From NCBI GenBank assembly GCA_963682055.1, contig OY821745.1, forward strand, positions 17,543,342 to 17,607,341: DNA of 64,000 nucleotides, written 5' to 3'. This document shows positions 36,155 to 46,852 of this stretch, piece after piece. The DNA is from Primula veris (lineage: Eukaryota > Streptophyta > Magnoliopsida > Ericales > Primulaceae). A program made the translations under genes and the position numbers. The notes beneath the pieces were generated by a model. It made no database searches, had not been told where the DNA came from, and worked only from the letters and a program-made list of their open reading frames with translations. How positions within the stretch are numbered: position 1 is the stretch's first letter; each line of letters begins with the position of its first letter.

Positions 36155-36866
36155 AAATTTTCCTGCATATGTAGGGAATATTCCTCATTTTTTTTCTTGG
36201 ATTTATGGCCTATAGTACACGGTTTTTACCGACTTTTTTGTTGTTCGACATTTTATTTATATTTGTATGTTTTAAGGATTAGGGTTTAGGTTTTAGGGTT
36301 TAGGTTTTAGGGTTTATGTTTTACGGTTTAGGCTTTCAGGTTTAGGGTTTGCGTAATGTTCTTGCATATGTAGGGATTATTCCTCATTTTTTTTCTTAAA
36401 TTTATGGCCTATAGTACACGGTTCTTACCGACTTTTTTGTTTTTCGACATTTTACTTATATTTGTATGGTTTAGGGTTTAGGGTTTAGGTTTTAGGTTTT
36501 ATGGTTTAGGGTTTAGTTAATGTTCTTGTATATGTAGAGAATAGTCCTCATTTTTTTTCCTTAGATTTATCGCCTATTTTACACGGTTTTTACCGACTTT
36601 TTTGTTGTTCAACATTTTATTTATATTTGTAAGTTTTAAGGTTTAGTGTTTAGGTTTTAGGGTTTAGGGTTTGAGGTATAGGGTTTAGGTAATGTTCTGG
36701 CATATGTAGGGAATATTCCTCATTTTTTTCTTGGATTTACGGCCTATAGTACACGGTTTTTACCGACTTTTTTGTTTTTCGACATTTTATTTATATTTGT
36801 ATTGTTTAGGGTTTACAGTTTAGGTTTTAGGTTTTAAGGTTTAGGGTTTCAGGTTTAGTGTTTAGG

Positions 36867-39308
36867 TAATGTTCTTGTATATGTTGGGAATAGTCCTCAT
36901 TTTTTTTCTTGGATTTATGGCCTATAGTACACGGTTTTTACTGACATTTTTGTTTTTTGACATTTTATTTATATTTGTATGGTTTAGGGTTTACGGTCTA
37001 GGTTTTATGGTCTAGGGTTTCAGGTTTAGGGTTTAGGTAATTTTCTTGCATAACTAGGGAATATTCCTCATTTTTTTTCTTGGATTTATGCCTATAGTAC
37101 ATGGTTTTTACAGACTTTTTCGTTTTTCGACATTTTATATATTTTGTATGGTTTAAGGTTTACGGTTTAGGTTTTAGGGTTTAGGTAATGTTCTCGCATA
37201 ACTAGGGAATATTCCTCATTTTTTTTTCTTGGATTTATGGCCTATATTATACGGTCTTAACCGACTTTTTTGTTTTTCGACATTTTATTTATATTTGTAT
37301 GGTTTAGGGTTTAGGGTTTAGGTTTTAGGGTTTTGGTTTTAGGGTTTATGGTTTCAGGTTTAGGGTTTAGGTAATGTTCTTGCATATGTAGGGAATATTC
37401 CTCATTTTTTTTTCTTGGATTTATGGCCTATAGTACACGGTTCTTACCGACTTTCTTGTTTTTCGACATTTTACTTATATTTGTATGGTTTAGGGTGTAG
37501 GGTTTAGGGTTTAGGGTTTAGGTTTTAGGTTTTACGGTTTAGGGTTTAGGTAATGTTCTTGTATATGTAGAGAATAGTCCTCATTTTTTTTTCTTAGATT
37601 TATGTCCTATAGTACACGGTTCTTACCGACTTTTTTATTTTTCAACATTTTACTTATATTTGTATGGTTTAGGGTTTAGGGTTTAGGGTTTAGGTTTTAG
37701 GTTTTAGGTTTTAGGTTTTACAGTTTAGGGTTTTAGGCAATGTTCTTGAATATGTAGAGAATAGTCCTCATTTTTTTTTCTTAGATTTATGGCCTATATT
37801 ACACGGTTTTTACCGACTTTTTTGTTGTTCGACATTTTATTTATATTTGAAAGTTTTAAGGTTTAGTGTTTTGGTTTTATGGTTTAGGGTTTCAGGTATA
37901 GGGTTTAGGTAATGTTCTTGCATATGTAGGGAATATTCCTCATTTTTTTTCTTGGATTTATGGCCTATAGTACACGGTTTTTACCGACTTTTATCTTTTT
38001 CGACATTTTATTTATATTTGTATTGTTTAGGGTTTACAGTTTAGGTTTTAGGTTTTAAGGTTTAGGGTTTCAGGTTTAGGGTTTAGGTAATGTTCTTGTA
38101 TATGTTGGGAATAGTCCTCATTTTTTTTCTTGGATTTATGGCCTATAGTACACGGTTTTTACTGACATTTTTGTTTTTTGACATTTTATTTATATTTGTA
38201 TGGTTTAGGGTTTACGGTCTAGGTTTTATGGTCTAGGGTTTCAGGTTTAGGGTTTAGGTAATTTTCTTGCATAACTAGGGAATATTCCTCATTTTTTTTC
38301 TTGGATTTATGCCTATAGTACATGGTTTTTACAGACTTTTTCGTTTTTCGACATTTTATATATTTTGTATGGTTTAAGGTTTACGTTTTAGGTTTTAGGG
38401 TTTAGGTAATGTTCTCGCATAACTAGGGAATATTCCTCATTTTTTTTTCTTGGATTTATGGCCTATATTATACGGTCTTAACCGACTTTTTTGTTTTTCG
38501 ACATTTTATTTATATTTGTATGGTTTAGGGTTTAGGGTTTAGGTTTTAGGGTTTTGGTTTTAGGGTTTATGGTTTCAGGTTTAGGGTTTAGGTAATGTTC
38601 TTGCATATGTAGGGAATATTCCTCATTTTTTTTTCTTGGATTTATGGCCTATAGTACACGGTTCTTACCGACTTTCTTGTTTTTCGACATTTTACTTATA
38701 TTTGTATGGTTTAGGGTGTAGGGTTTAGGGTTTAGGGTTTAGGTTTTAGGTTTTACGGTTTAGGGTTTAGGTAATGTTCTTGTATATGTAGAGAATAGTC
38801 CTCATTTTTTTTTCTTAGATTTATGTCCTATAGTACACGGTTCTTACCGACTTTTTTATTTTTCAACATTTTACTTATATTTGTATGGTTTAGGGTTTAG
38901 GGTTTAGGGTTTAGGTTTTAGGTTTTAGGTTTTAGGTTTTACAGTTTAGGGTTTTAGGCAATGTTCTTGAATATGTAGAGAATAGTCCTCATTTTTTTTT
39001 CTTAGATTTATGGCCTATATTACACGGTTTTTACCGACTTTTTTGTTGTTCGACATTTTATTTATATTTGAAAGTTTTAAGGTTTAGTGTTTTGGTTTTA
39101 TGGTTTAGGGTTTCAGGTATAGGATTTAGGTAATGTTCTTGCATATGTAGGGAATATTCCTCATTTTTTTTCTTGGATTTATGGCCTATAGTACACGGTT
39201 TTTACCGACTTTTATCTTTTTCGACATTTTATTTATATTTGTATTGTTTAGGGTTTACGGTTTAGGTTTTAGGGTTTAGGGTTTCAGGTTTAGGGTTTAG
39301 GTAATATT
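36867..39308 (+). repeat. Duplicated seven-monomer block E-K, exact 1221 bp period
   Basis: All seven monomer starts (E 36867, F 37038, G 37186, H 37372, I 37551, J 37738, K 37910) recur at exactly +1221. Both copies share private changes, including TAGGGTGTAGGG after H (about 37490 and 38711), GGGTTTTGGTTTTAGGG before H, ACGGTCTAGG after E and TACATGG in F. A few single-base differences exist (for example TTTAGTGTTTAGG before the first E and TTTACGTTTTAGG after the second F). This points to one recent tandem duplication. Confidence 0.9.
37910..38087 (+). repeat. Chimeric monomer K/D
   Basis: It is K through GACTTTTATCTTTTTCG, but the exit block is D-type (TTTACAG, TTTTAAGG) and leads into E. 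It is the junction of the 1221 bp duplication. Confidence 0.88.
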
Positions 39309-39668
39309 TTTGCATATGTAGGGAATATTCCTCATTTTTTCTTGGATTTATGACCTATAGTATACGGTTTTACCGACTTTTTTGTTTTTTGACATTTTAT
39401 TTATATTGGTATTGTTTAGGGTTTAGGGTTTAGGGTTTAGGGTTTAGGGTTTAGGTTTTAGGTTTTAAGATTTAGGGTTTCAGGTTTAGGGTTTAGGTAA
39501 TGTTCTTGCATATGTAGGGAATATTCCTCATTTTTTTTCTTGGATTTATGGCCTATAGTACACAGATTTTACCGACTATTTTGTTTTTCGATATTTTATT
39601 TATATTTGTATGGTTTATGGTTTAGGGTTTAGGTTTTCGGGTTTAGGGTTTGAGGTATAGGGTTTAGG

Positions 39669-41991
39669 AAATTTTCCTGCATATGTAGGGAATATTCCTC
39701 ATTTTTTTTCTTGGATTTATGGCCTATAGTACACGGTTTTTACCGACTTTTTTGTTGTTCGACATTTTATTTATATTTGTATGTTTTAAGGATTAGGGTT
39801 TAGGTTTTAGGGTTTAGGTTTTAGGGTTTATGTTTTACGGTTTAGGCTTTCAAGTTTTGGGTTTGCGTAATGTTATTGCATATGTAGGGATTATTCCTCA
39901 TTTTTTTTCTTAAATTTATGGCCTATAGTACACGGTTCTTACCGACTTTTTTGTTTTTCGACATTTTACTTATATTTGTATGGTTTAGGGTTTAGGGTTT
40001 AGGTTTTAGGTTTTATGGTTTAGGGTTTAGTTAATGTTCTTGTATATGTAGAGAATAGTCCTCATTTTTTTTTCTTAGATTTATGGCCTATTTTACACGG
40101 TTTTTACCGACTTTTTTGTTGTTCGACATTTTATTTATATTTGTAAGTTTTAAGGTTTAGTGTTTAGGTTTTAGGGTTTAGGGTTTGAGGTATAGGGTTT
40201 AGGTAATGTTCTTGCATATGTAGGGAATATTCCTCATTTTTTTTCTTGGATTTACGGCCTATAGTACACGGTTTTTACCGACTTTTTTGTTTTTCGACAT
40301 TTTATTTATATTTGTATTGTTTAGGGTTTACAGTTTAGGTTTTAGGTTTTAGGGTTTAGGGTTTCAGGTTTAGGGTTTAGGTAATGTTCTTGTATATGTT
40401 GGGAATAGTCCTCATTTTTTTTCTTGGATTTATGGCCTATAGTACACGGTTTTTACTGACATTTTTGTTTTTCGACATTTTATTTATATTTGTATGGTTT
40501 AGGGTTTACGGTTTAGGTTTTATGGTCTAGGGTTTCAGGTTTAGGGTTTAGGTAATTTTCTTGCATAACTAGGGAATATTCCTCATTTTTTTTCTTGGAT
40601 TTATGCCTATAGTACACGGTTTTTACAGACTTTTTCGTTTTTCGACATTTTATATATTTTGTATGGTTTAAGGTTTACGGTTTAGGTTTTAGGGTTTAGG
40701 TAATGTTCTCGCATAACTAAGGAATATTCCTCATTTTTTTTTCTTGGATTTATGGCCTATATTATACGGTCTTAACCGACTTTTTTGTTTTTCGACATTT
40801 TATTTATATTTGTATGGTTTAGGGTTTAGGGTTTAGGTTTTAGGGTTTAGGTTTTAGGGTTTATGGTTTCAGTTTTAGGGTTTAGGTAATGTTCTTGCAT
40901 ATGTAGGGAATATTCCTCATTTTTTTTTCTTGGATTTATGGCCTATAGTACACGGTTCTTACCGACTTTCTTGTTTTTCGACATTTTACTTATATTTGTA
41001 TGGTTTAGGGTTTAGGGTTTAGGGTTTAGGGTTTAGGGTTTAGGTTTTAGGTTTTACGGTTTAGGGTTTAGGTAATGTTCTTGTATATGTAGAGAATAGT
41101 CCTCATTTTTTTTTCTTAGATTTATGGCCTATAATACACGGTTCTTACAGACTTTTTTATTTTTCAACATTTTACTTATATTTGTATGGTTTAGGGTTTA
41201 GGGTTTAGGGTTTAGGGTTTAGGTTTTAGGTTTTAGGTTTTAGGTTTTACAGTTTAGGGTTTTAGGCAATGTTCTTGAATATGTAGAGAATAGTCCTCAT
41301 TTTTTTTTCTTAGATTTATGGCCTATATTACACGGTTTTTACCGACTTTTTTGTTGTTCGACATTTTATTTATATTTGAAAGTTTTAAGGTTTAGTGTTT
41401 TGGTTTTATGGTTTAGGGTTTCAGGTATAGGGTTTAGGTAATGTTCTTGCATATGTAGGGAATATTCCTCATTTTTTTTCTTGGATTTATGGCCTATAGT
41501 ACACGGTTTTTACCGACTTTTATGTTTTTCGACATTTTATTTATATTTGTATTGTTTAGGGTTTACGGTTTAGGTTTTAGGGTTTAGGGTTTCAGGTTTA
41601 GGGTTTAGGTAATATTTTTGCATATGTAGGGAATATTCCTCATTTTTTTCTTGGATTTATGGCCTATAGTATACGGTTTTACCGACTTTTTTGTTTTTTG
41701 ACATTTTATTTATATTGGTATTGTTTAGGGTTTAGGGTTTAGGGTTTAGGGTTTAGGGTTTAGGGTTTAGGTTTTAGGTTTTAGGATTTAGGGTTTCAGG
41801 TTTCAGGTTTAGGGTTTAGGTAATGTTCTTGCATATGTAGGGAATATTCCTCATTTTTTTTCTTGGATTTATGGCCTATAGTACACAGATTTTACCGACT
41901 ATTTTGTTTTTCGATATTTTATTTATATTTGTATGGTTTATGGTTTAGGGTTTAGGTTTTCGGGTTTAGGGTTTGAGGTATAGGGTTTAGG
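39669..41991 (+). repeat. HOR-I unit, complete 13-mer (2323 bp)
   Basis: Monomer starts: A 39669, B 39868, C 40032, D 40204, E 40382, F 40553, G 40701, H 40887, I 41073, J 41267, K 41439, L 41610, M 41821. B has the private AATGTTATTGCATATG. I has TTCTTACAGAC instead of TTCTTACCGAC. This is the last standard 13-mer before HOR-II becomes dominant. Confidence 0.88.
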
Positions 41992-43547
41992 AAATTTTCC
42001 TGCATATGTAGGGAATATTCCTCATTTTTTTTCTTGGATTTATGGCCTATAGTACACGGTTTTTACCGACTTTTTTGTTGTTCGACATTTTATTTATATT
42101 TGTATGTTTTAAGGATTAGGGTTTAGGTTTTAGGGTTTAGGTTTTAGGGTTTATGTTTTACGGTTTAGGCTTTCAGGTTTAGGGTTTGCGTAATGTTCTT
42201 GCATATGTAGGGATTATTCCTCATTTTTTTTCTTAAATTTATGGCCTATAGTACACGGTTCTTACCGACTTTTTTGTTTTTCGACATTTTACTTATATTT
42301 GTATGGTTTAGGGTTTAGGGTTTAGGTTTTAGGTTTTACGGTTTAGGGTTTAGGTAATGTTCTTGTATATGTAGAGAATAGTCCTCATTTTTTTTTCTTA
42401 GATTTATGGCCTATATTACACGGTTTTTACCGACTTTTTTGTTGTTCGACATTTTATTTATATTTGTAAGTTTTAAGGTTTAGTGTTTAGGTTTTAGGGT
42501 TTAGGGTTTGAGGTATAGGGTTTAGGTAATGTTCTTGCATATGTAGGGAATATTCCTCATTTTTTTTCTTGGATTTACGGCCTATAGTACACGGTTTTTA
42601 CCGACTTTTTTGTTTTTCGACATTTTATTTATATTTGTATTGTTTAGGGTTTACAGTTTAGGTTTTAGGTTTTAGGGTTTAGGGTTTCAGGTTTAGGGTT
42701 TAGGTAATGTTCTTGTATATGTTGGGAATAGTCCTCATTTTTTTTCTTGGATTTATGGCCTATAGTACACGGTTTTTACTGACATTTTTGTTTTTCGACA
42801 TTTTATTTATATTTGTATGGTTTAGGGTTTACGGTTTAGGTTTTATGGTCTAGGGTTTCAGGTTTAGGGTTTAGGTAATTTTCTTGCATAACTAGGGAAT
42901 ATTCCTCATTTTTTTTCTTGGATTTATGCCTATAGTACACGGTTTTTACAGACTTTTTCGTTTTTCGACATTTTATATATTTTGTATGGTTTAAGGTTTA
43001 CGGTTTAGGTTTTAGGGTTTAGGTAATGTTCTCGCATAACTAGGGAATATTCCTCATTTTTTTTTTCTTGGATTTATGGCCTATATTATATGGTTTTAAC
43101 CGACTTTTTTGTTTTTCGACATTTTATTTATATTTGTATGGTTTAGGGTTTAGGGTTTAGGTTTTAGGGTTTATGGTTTCAGGTTTAGGGTTTAGGTAAT
43201 GTTCTTGCATATGTAGGGAATATTCCTCATTTTTTTTTCTTGGATTTATGGCCTATAGTACACGGTTCTTACCGACTTTCTTGTTTTTCGACATTTTACT
43301 TATATTTGTATGGTTTAGGGTTTAGGGTTTAGGGTTTAGGGTTTAGGTTTTAGGTTTTACGGTTTAGGGTTTAGGTAATGTTCTTGTATATGTAGAGAAT
43401 AGTCCTCATTTTTTTTTCTTAGATTTATGGCCTATATTACACGGTTTTTACCGACTTTTTTGTTGTTCGACATTTTATTTATATTTGTAAGTTTTAAGGT
43501 TTAGTGTTTAGGTTTTATGGTTTAGGGTTTCAGGTATAGGGTTTAGG

Positions 43548-43719
43548 TAATGTTCTTGCATATGTAGGGAATATTCCTCATTTTTTTTCTTGGATTTATG
43601 GCCTATAGTACACGGTTTTTACCGACTTTTTTTGTTTTTCGACATTTTATTTATATTTGTATGGTTTAGGGTTTACGGTTTAGGTTTTAGGGTTTAGGGT
43701 TTCAGGTTTAGGGTTTAGG
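43548..43719 (+). repeat. Monomer class N (exemplar)
   Basis: It has the common core with one extra T (GACTTTTTTTGTTTTTCG) and follows TTTCAGGTATAGGG. It is found only in HOR-II blocks, always before O (12599, 43548, 48232, 51365, 52947, 55041). Confidence 0.85.
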
Positions 43720-43887
43720 TAATGTTCTTGCATAACTAGGGAATATTCCTCATTTTTTTTCTTGGATCTATGCCTATAGTACACGGTTTTTACAGACTTT
43801 TTTGTTTTTGGACATTTTATTTATTTTGTATGGTTTAGGGTTTACAGTTTAGGTTTAGGGTTTAGGGTTTGAGGTTTAGGGTTTAGG
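43720..43887 (+). repeat. Monomer class O (exemplar)
   Basis: It is recognised by TTGCATAACTAGGG, GGATCTATGCC, TTTTTACAGAC and TTTTTGGACATT. It is F-like and found only in HOR-II. The exit has TTTACAG followed by an undegenerated TTTAGG TTTAGGG. Confidence 0.86.
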
Positions 43888-44064
43888 TAATGTTTTTGCA
43901 TATGTAGGGAATATTCCTCATTTTTGTTCTTGGATTTATGGCCTATAGTATACGGTTTTACCGACTTTTTTGTTTTTTGACATTTTATTTATATTGGTAT
44001 TGTTTAGGGTTTAGGGTTTAGGTTTTAGGTTTTAGGGTTTAGGGTTTCAGGTTTAGGGTTTAGG
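43888..44064 (+). repeat. Monomer class P (exemplar)
   Basis: It is L-like (AGTATACGGTTTTACCG, GTTTTTTGACATT, TATTGGTATTG) but its T-tract is interrupted as TTTTTGTTCTTGG. It is found only in HOR-II. Confidence 0.86.
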
Positions 44065-44249
44065 AAATTTTCCTGCATATGTAGGGAATATTCCTCATTT
44101 TTTTTCTTGGATTTATGTCCTATACTACACGGTTTTTACCGACTTTTTTGTTGTTCGACATTTTATTTATATTTGTATGTTTTAAGGTTTAGGGTTTAGG
44201 TTTTAGGGTTTATGTTTTACGGTTTAGGCTTTCAGGTTTAGGGTTTACG
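44065..44249 (+). repeat. Monomer class Q (exemplar)
   Basis: It is A-like (AAATTTTCCTGC, GTTGTTCGAC) but has TTTATGTCCTATA and exits through TGTTTTAAGGTTTAGGG. It is found only in HOR-II. It shows that the A-B pair and the Q-R pair are old duplicates. Confidence 0.86.
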
Positions 44250-44434
44250 TAATGTTCTTGCATATTTAGGGATTATCCCTCATTTTTTTTCTTAGATTTA
44301 TGGCCTATAGTACACGGTTCTTACCGACTTTTTTAATTTTCGACATTTTACTTATATTTGTATGGTTTAGGGTTTAGGGTTTAGGGTTTAGGGTTTAGGG
44401 TTTAGGTTTTAGGTTTTACGGTTTAGGGTTTAGG
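44250..44434 (+). repeat. Monomer class R (exemplar)
   Basis: It is B-like, entered through TTTACGTAATG, with GGGATTATCCCTC. Relative to B the T-to-C change makes this a perfect dyad (GGGAT-T-ATCCC). It is found only in HOR-II. Two copies (44250, 48934) have CATATTTAGGG and TTTTTTAATTTTCG. Confidence 0.85.
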
Positions 44435-46508
44435 CAATGTTCTTGAATATGTAGAGAATAGTCCTCATTTTTTTTTCTTAGATTTATGGCCTATATTACA
44501 CGGTTTTTACCGACTTTTTTGTTGTTCGACATTTTATTTATATTTGAAAGTTTTAAGGTTTAGTGTTTAGGTTTTATGGTTTAGGGTTTCAGGTATAGGG
44601 TTTAGGTAATGTTCTTGCATATGTAGGGAATATTCCTCATTTTTTTTCTTGGATTTATGGCCTATAGTACACGGTTTTTACCGACTTTTATGTTTTTCGA
44701 CATTTTATTTATATTTGTATGGTTTAGGGTTTACGGTTTGGGTTTTAGGGTTTAGGGTTTCAGGTTTAGGGTTTAGGTAATATTTTTGCATATGTAGGGA
44801 ATATTCCTCATTTTTTTCTTGGATTTATGGCCTATAGTATACGGTTTTACCGACTTTATTGTTTTTTGACATTTTATTTATATTGGTATTGTTTAGGGCT
44901 TAGGGTTTAGGGTTTAGGTTTTAGGTTTTAGGATTTAGGGTTTCAGGTTTAGGGTTTAGGTAATGTTCTTGCATATGTAGGGAATATTCCTCATTTTTTT
45001 TCTTGGATTTATGGCCTATAGTACACAGATTTTACCGACTATTTTGTTTTTCGATATTTTATTTATATTTGTATGGTTTATGGTTTAGGGTTTAGGTTTT
45101 CGGGTTTAGGGTTTGAGGTATAGGGTTTAGGAAATTTTCCTGCATATGTAGGGAATATTCCTCATTTTTTTTCTTGGATTTATGGCCTATGGTACACGGT
45201 TTTTACCGACTTTTTTGTTGTTCGACATTTTATTTATATTTGTATGTTTTAAGGATTAGGGTTTAGGTTTTAGGGTTTAGGTTTTAGGGTTTATGTTTTA
45301 CGGTTTAGGCTTTCAAGTTTTGGGTTTGCGTAATGTTCTTGCATATGTAGGGATTATTCCTCATTTTTTTTCTTAAATTTATGGCCTATAGTACACGGTT
45401 CTTACCGACTTTTTTGTTTTTCGACATTTTACTTATATTTGTATGGTTTAGGGTTTAGGGTTTAGGTTTTAGGTTTTATGGTTTAGGGTTTAGTTAATGT
45501 TCTTGTATATGTAGAGAATAGTCCTCATTTTTTTTTCTTAGATTTATGGCCTATTTTACACGGTTTTTACCGACTTTTTTGTTGTTCGACATTTTATTTA
45601 TATTTGTAAGTTTTAAGGTTTAGTGTTTAGGTTTTAGGGTTTAGGGTTTGAGGTATAGGGTTTAGGTAATGTTCTTGCATATGTAGGGAATATTCCTCAT
45701 TTTTTTTCTTGGATTTACGGCCTATAGTACACGGTTTTTACCGACTTTTTTGTTTTTCGACATTTTATTTATATTTGTATTGTTTAGGGTTTACAGTTTA
45801 GGTTTTAGGTTTTAGGGTTTAGGGTTTCAGGTTTAGGGTTTAGGTAATGTTCTTGTATATGTTGGGAATAGTCCTCATTTTTTTTCTTGGATTTATGGCC
45901 TATAGTACACGGTTTTTACTGACATTTTTGTTTTTCGACATTTTATTTATATTTGTATGGTTTAGGGTTTACGGTTTAGGTTTTATGGTCTAGGGTTTCA
46001 GGTTTAGGGTTTAGGTAATTTTCTTGCATAACTAGGGAATATTCCTCATTTTTTTTCTTGGATTTATGCCTATAGTACACGGTTTTTACAGACTTTTTCG
46101 TTTTTCGACATTTTATATATTTTGTATGGTTTAAGGTTTACGGTTTAGGTTTTAGGGTTTAGGTAATGTTCTCGCATAACTAGGGAATATTCCTCATTTT
46201 TTTTTTCTTGGATTTATGGCCTATATTATACGGTTTTAACCGACTTTTTTGTTTTTCGACATTTTATTTATATTTGTATGGTTTAGGGTTTAGGGTTTAG
46301 GTTTTAGGGTTTATGGTTTCAGGTTTAGGGTTTAGGTAATGTTCTTGCATATGTAAGGAATATTCCTCATTTTTTTTTCTTGGATTTATGGCCTATAGTA
46401 CACGGTTCTTACCGACTTTCTTGTTTTTCGACATTTTACTTATATTTGTATGGTTTAGGGTTTAGGGTTTAGGGTTTAGGGTTTAGGTTTTACGGTTTAG
46501 GGTTTAGG

Positions 46509-46681
46509 TAATGTTCTTGTATATGTAGAGAATAGTCCTCATTTTTTTTTTCTTAGATTTATGGCCTATATTACACGGTTTTTACCGACTTTTTTGTTGT
46601 TCGACATTTTATTTATATTTGAAAGTTTTAAGGTTTAGTGTTTAGGTTTTATGGTTTAGGGTTTCAGGTATAGGGTTTAGG
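46509..46681 (+). repeat. Chimeric monomer I/J
   Basis: It is entered as I (TTTAGGTAATG, TTGTATATG) with a T-tract one base longer than usual, and ends as J (CCTATATTACACGG, TTTGAAAG). K follows. Confidence 0.84.
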
Positions 46682-46852
46682 TAATGTTCTTGCATATGTA
46701 GGGAATATTCCTCATTTTTTTTCTTGGATTTATGGCCTATAGTACACGGTTTTTACCGACTTTTATGTTTTTCGACATTTTATTTATATTTGTATTGTTT
46801 AGGGTTTACGGTTTAGGTTTTAGGGTTTATGGTTTCAGGTTTAGGGTTTAGG
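46682..46852 (+). repeat. K monomer with K-to-H register shift
   Basis: The core is K (GACTTTTATGTTTTTCG, TTTGTATTG, TTTACGG), but the telomeric block ends in the G-type TTTATGG TTTCAGG and is followed by H. The exchange point lies inside the telomeric block, not the core. The same junction recurs at 52418-52588. Confidence 0.86.

Larger units (their letters stand above)
36155..39668 (+). repeat. HOR-I unit with duplicated E-K block, 20-mer (3514 bp)
   Basis: Monomer starts: A 36155, B 36354, C 36518, D 36690, E 36867, F 37038, G 37186, H 37372, I 37551, J 37738, K/D chimera 37910; then E 38088, F 38259, G 38407, H 38593, I 38772, J 38959, K 39131, L 39302, M 39498. The K/D chimera returns the register to D, so E-K is read twice before L and M close the unit. 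Confidence 0.9.
41992..45131 (+). repeat. HOR-II unit, 18-mer (3140 bp)
   Basis: Monomer starts: A 41992, B 42191, C' 42355, D 42527, E 42705, F 42876, G 43024, H 43197, C' 43376, N 43548, O 43720, P 43888, Q 44065, R 44250, J 44435, K 44607, L 44778, M 44961. C' is an I-left, C-right form (TTTAGGTAATG start, CCTATATTACACGG, GTTGTTCGAC, TTTGTAAG). Monomers I are absent; C' takes that slot and leads into N-R. This is the clean reference copy of HOR-II. Confidence 0.9.
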
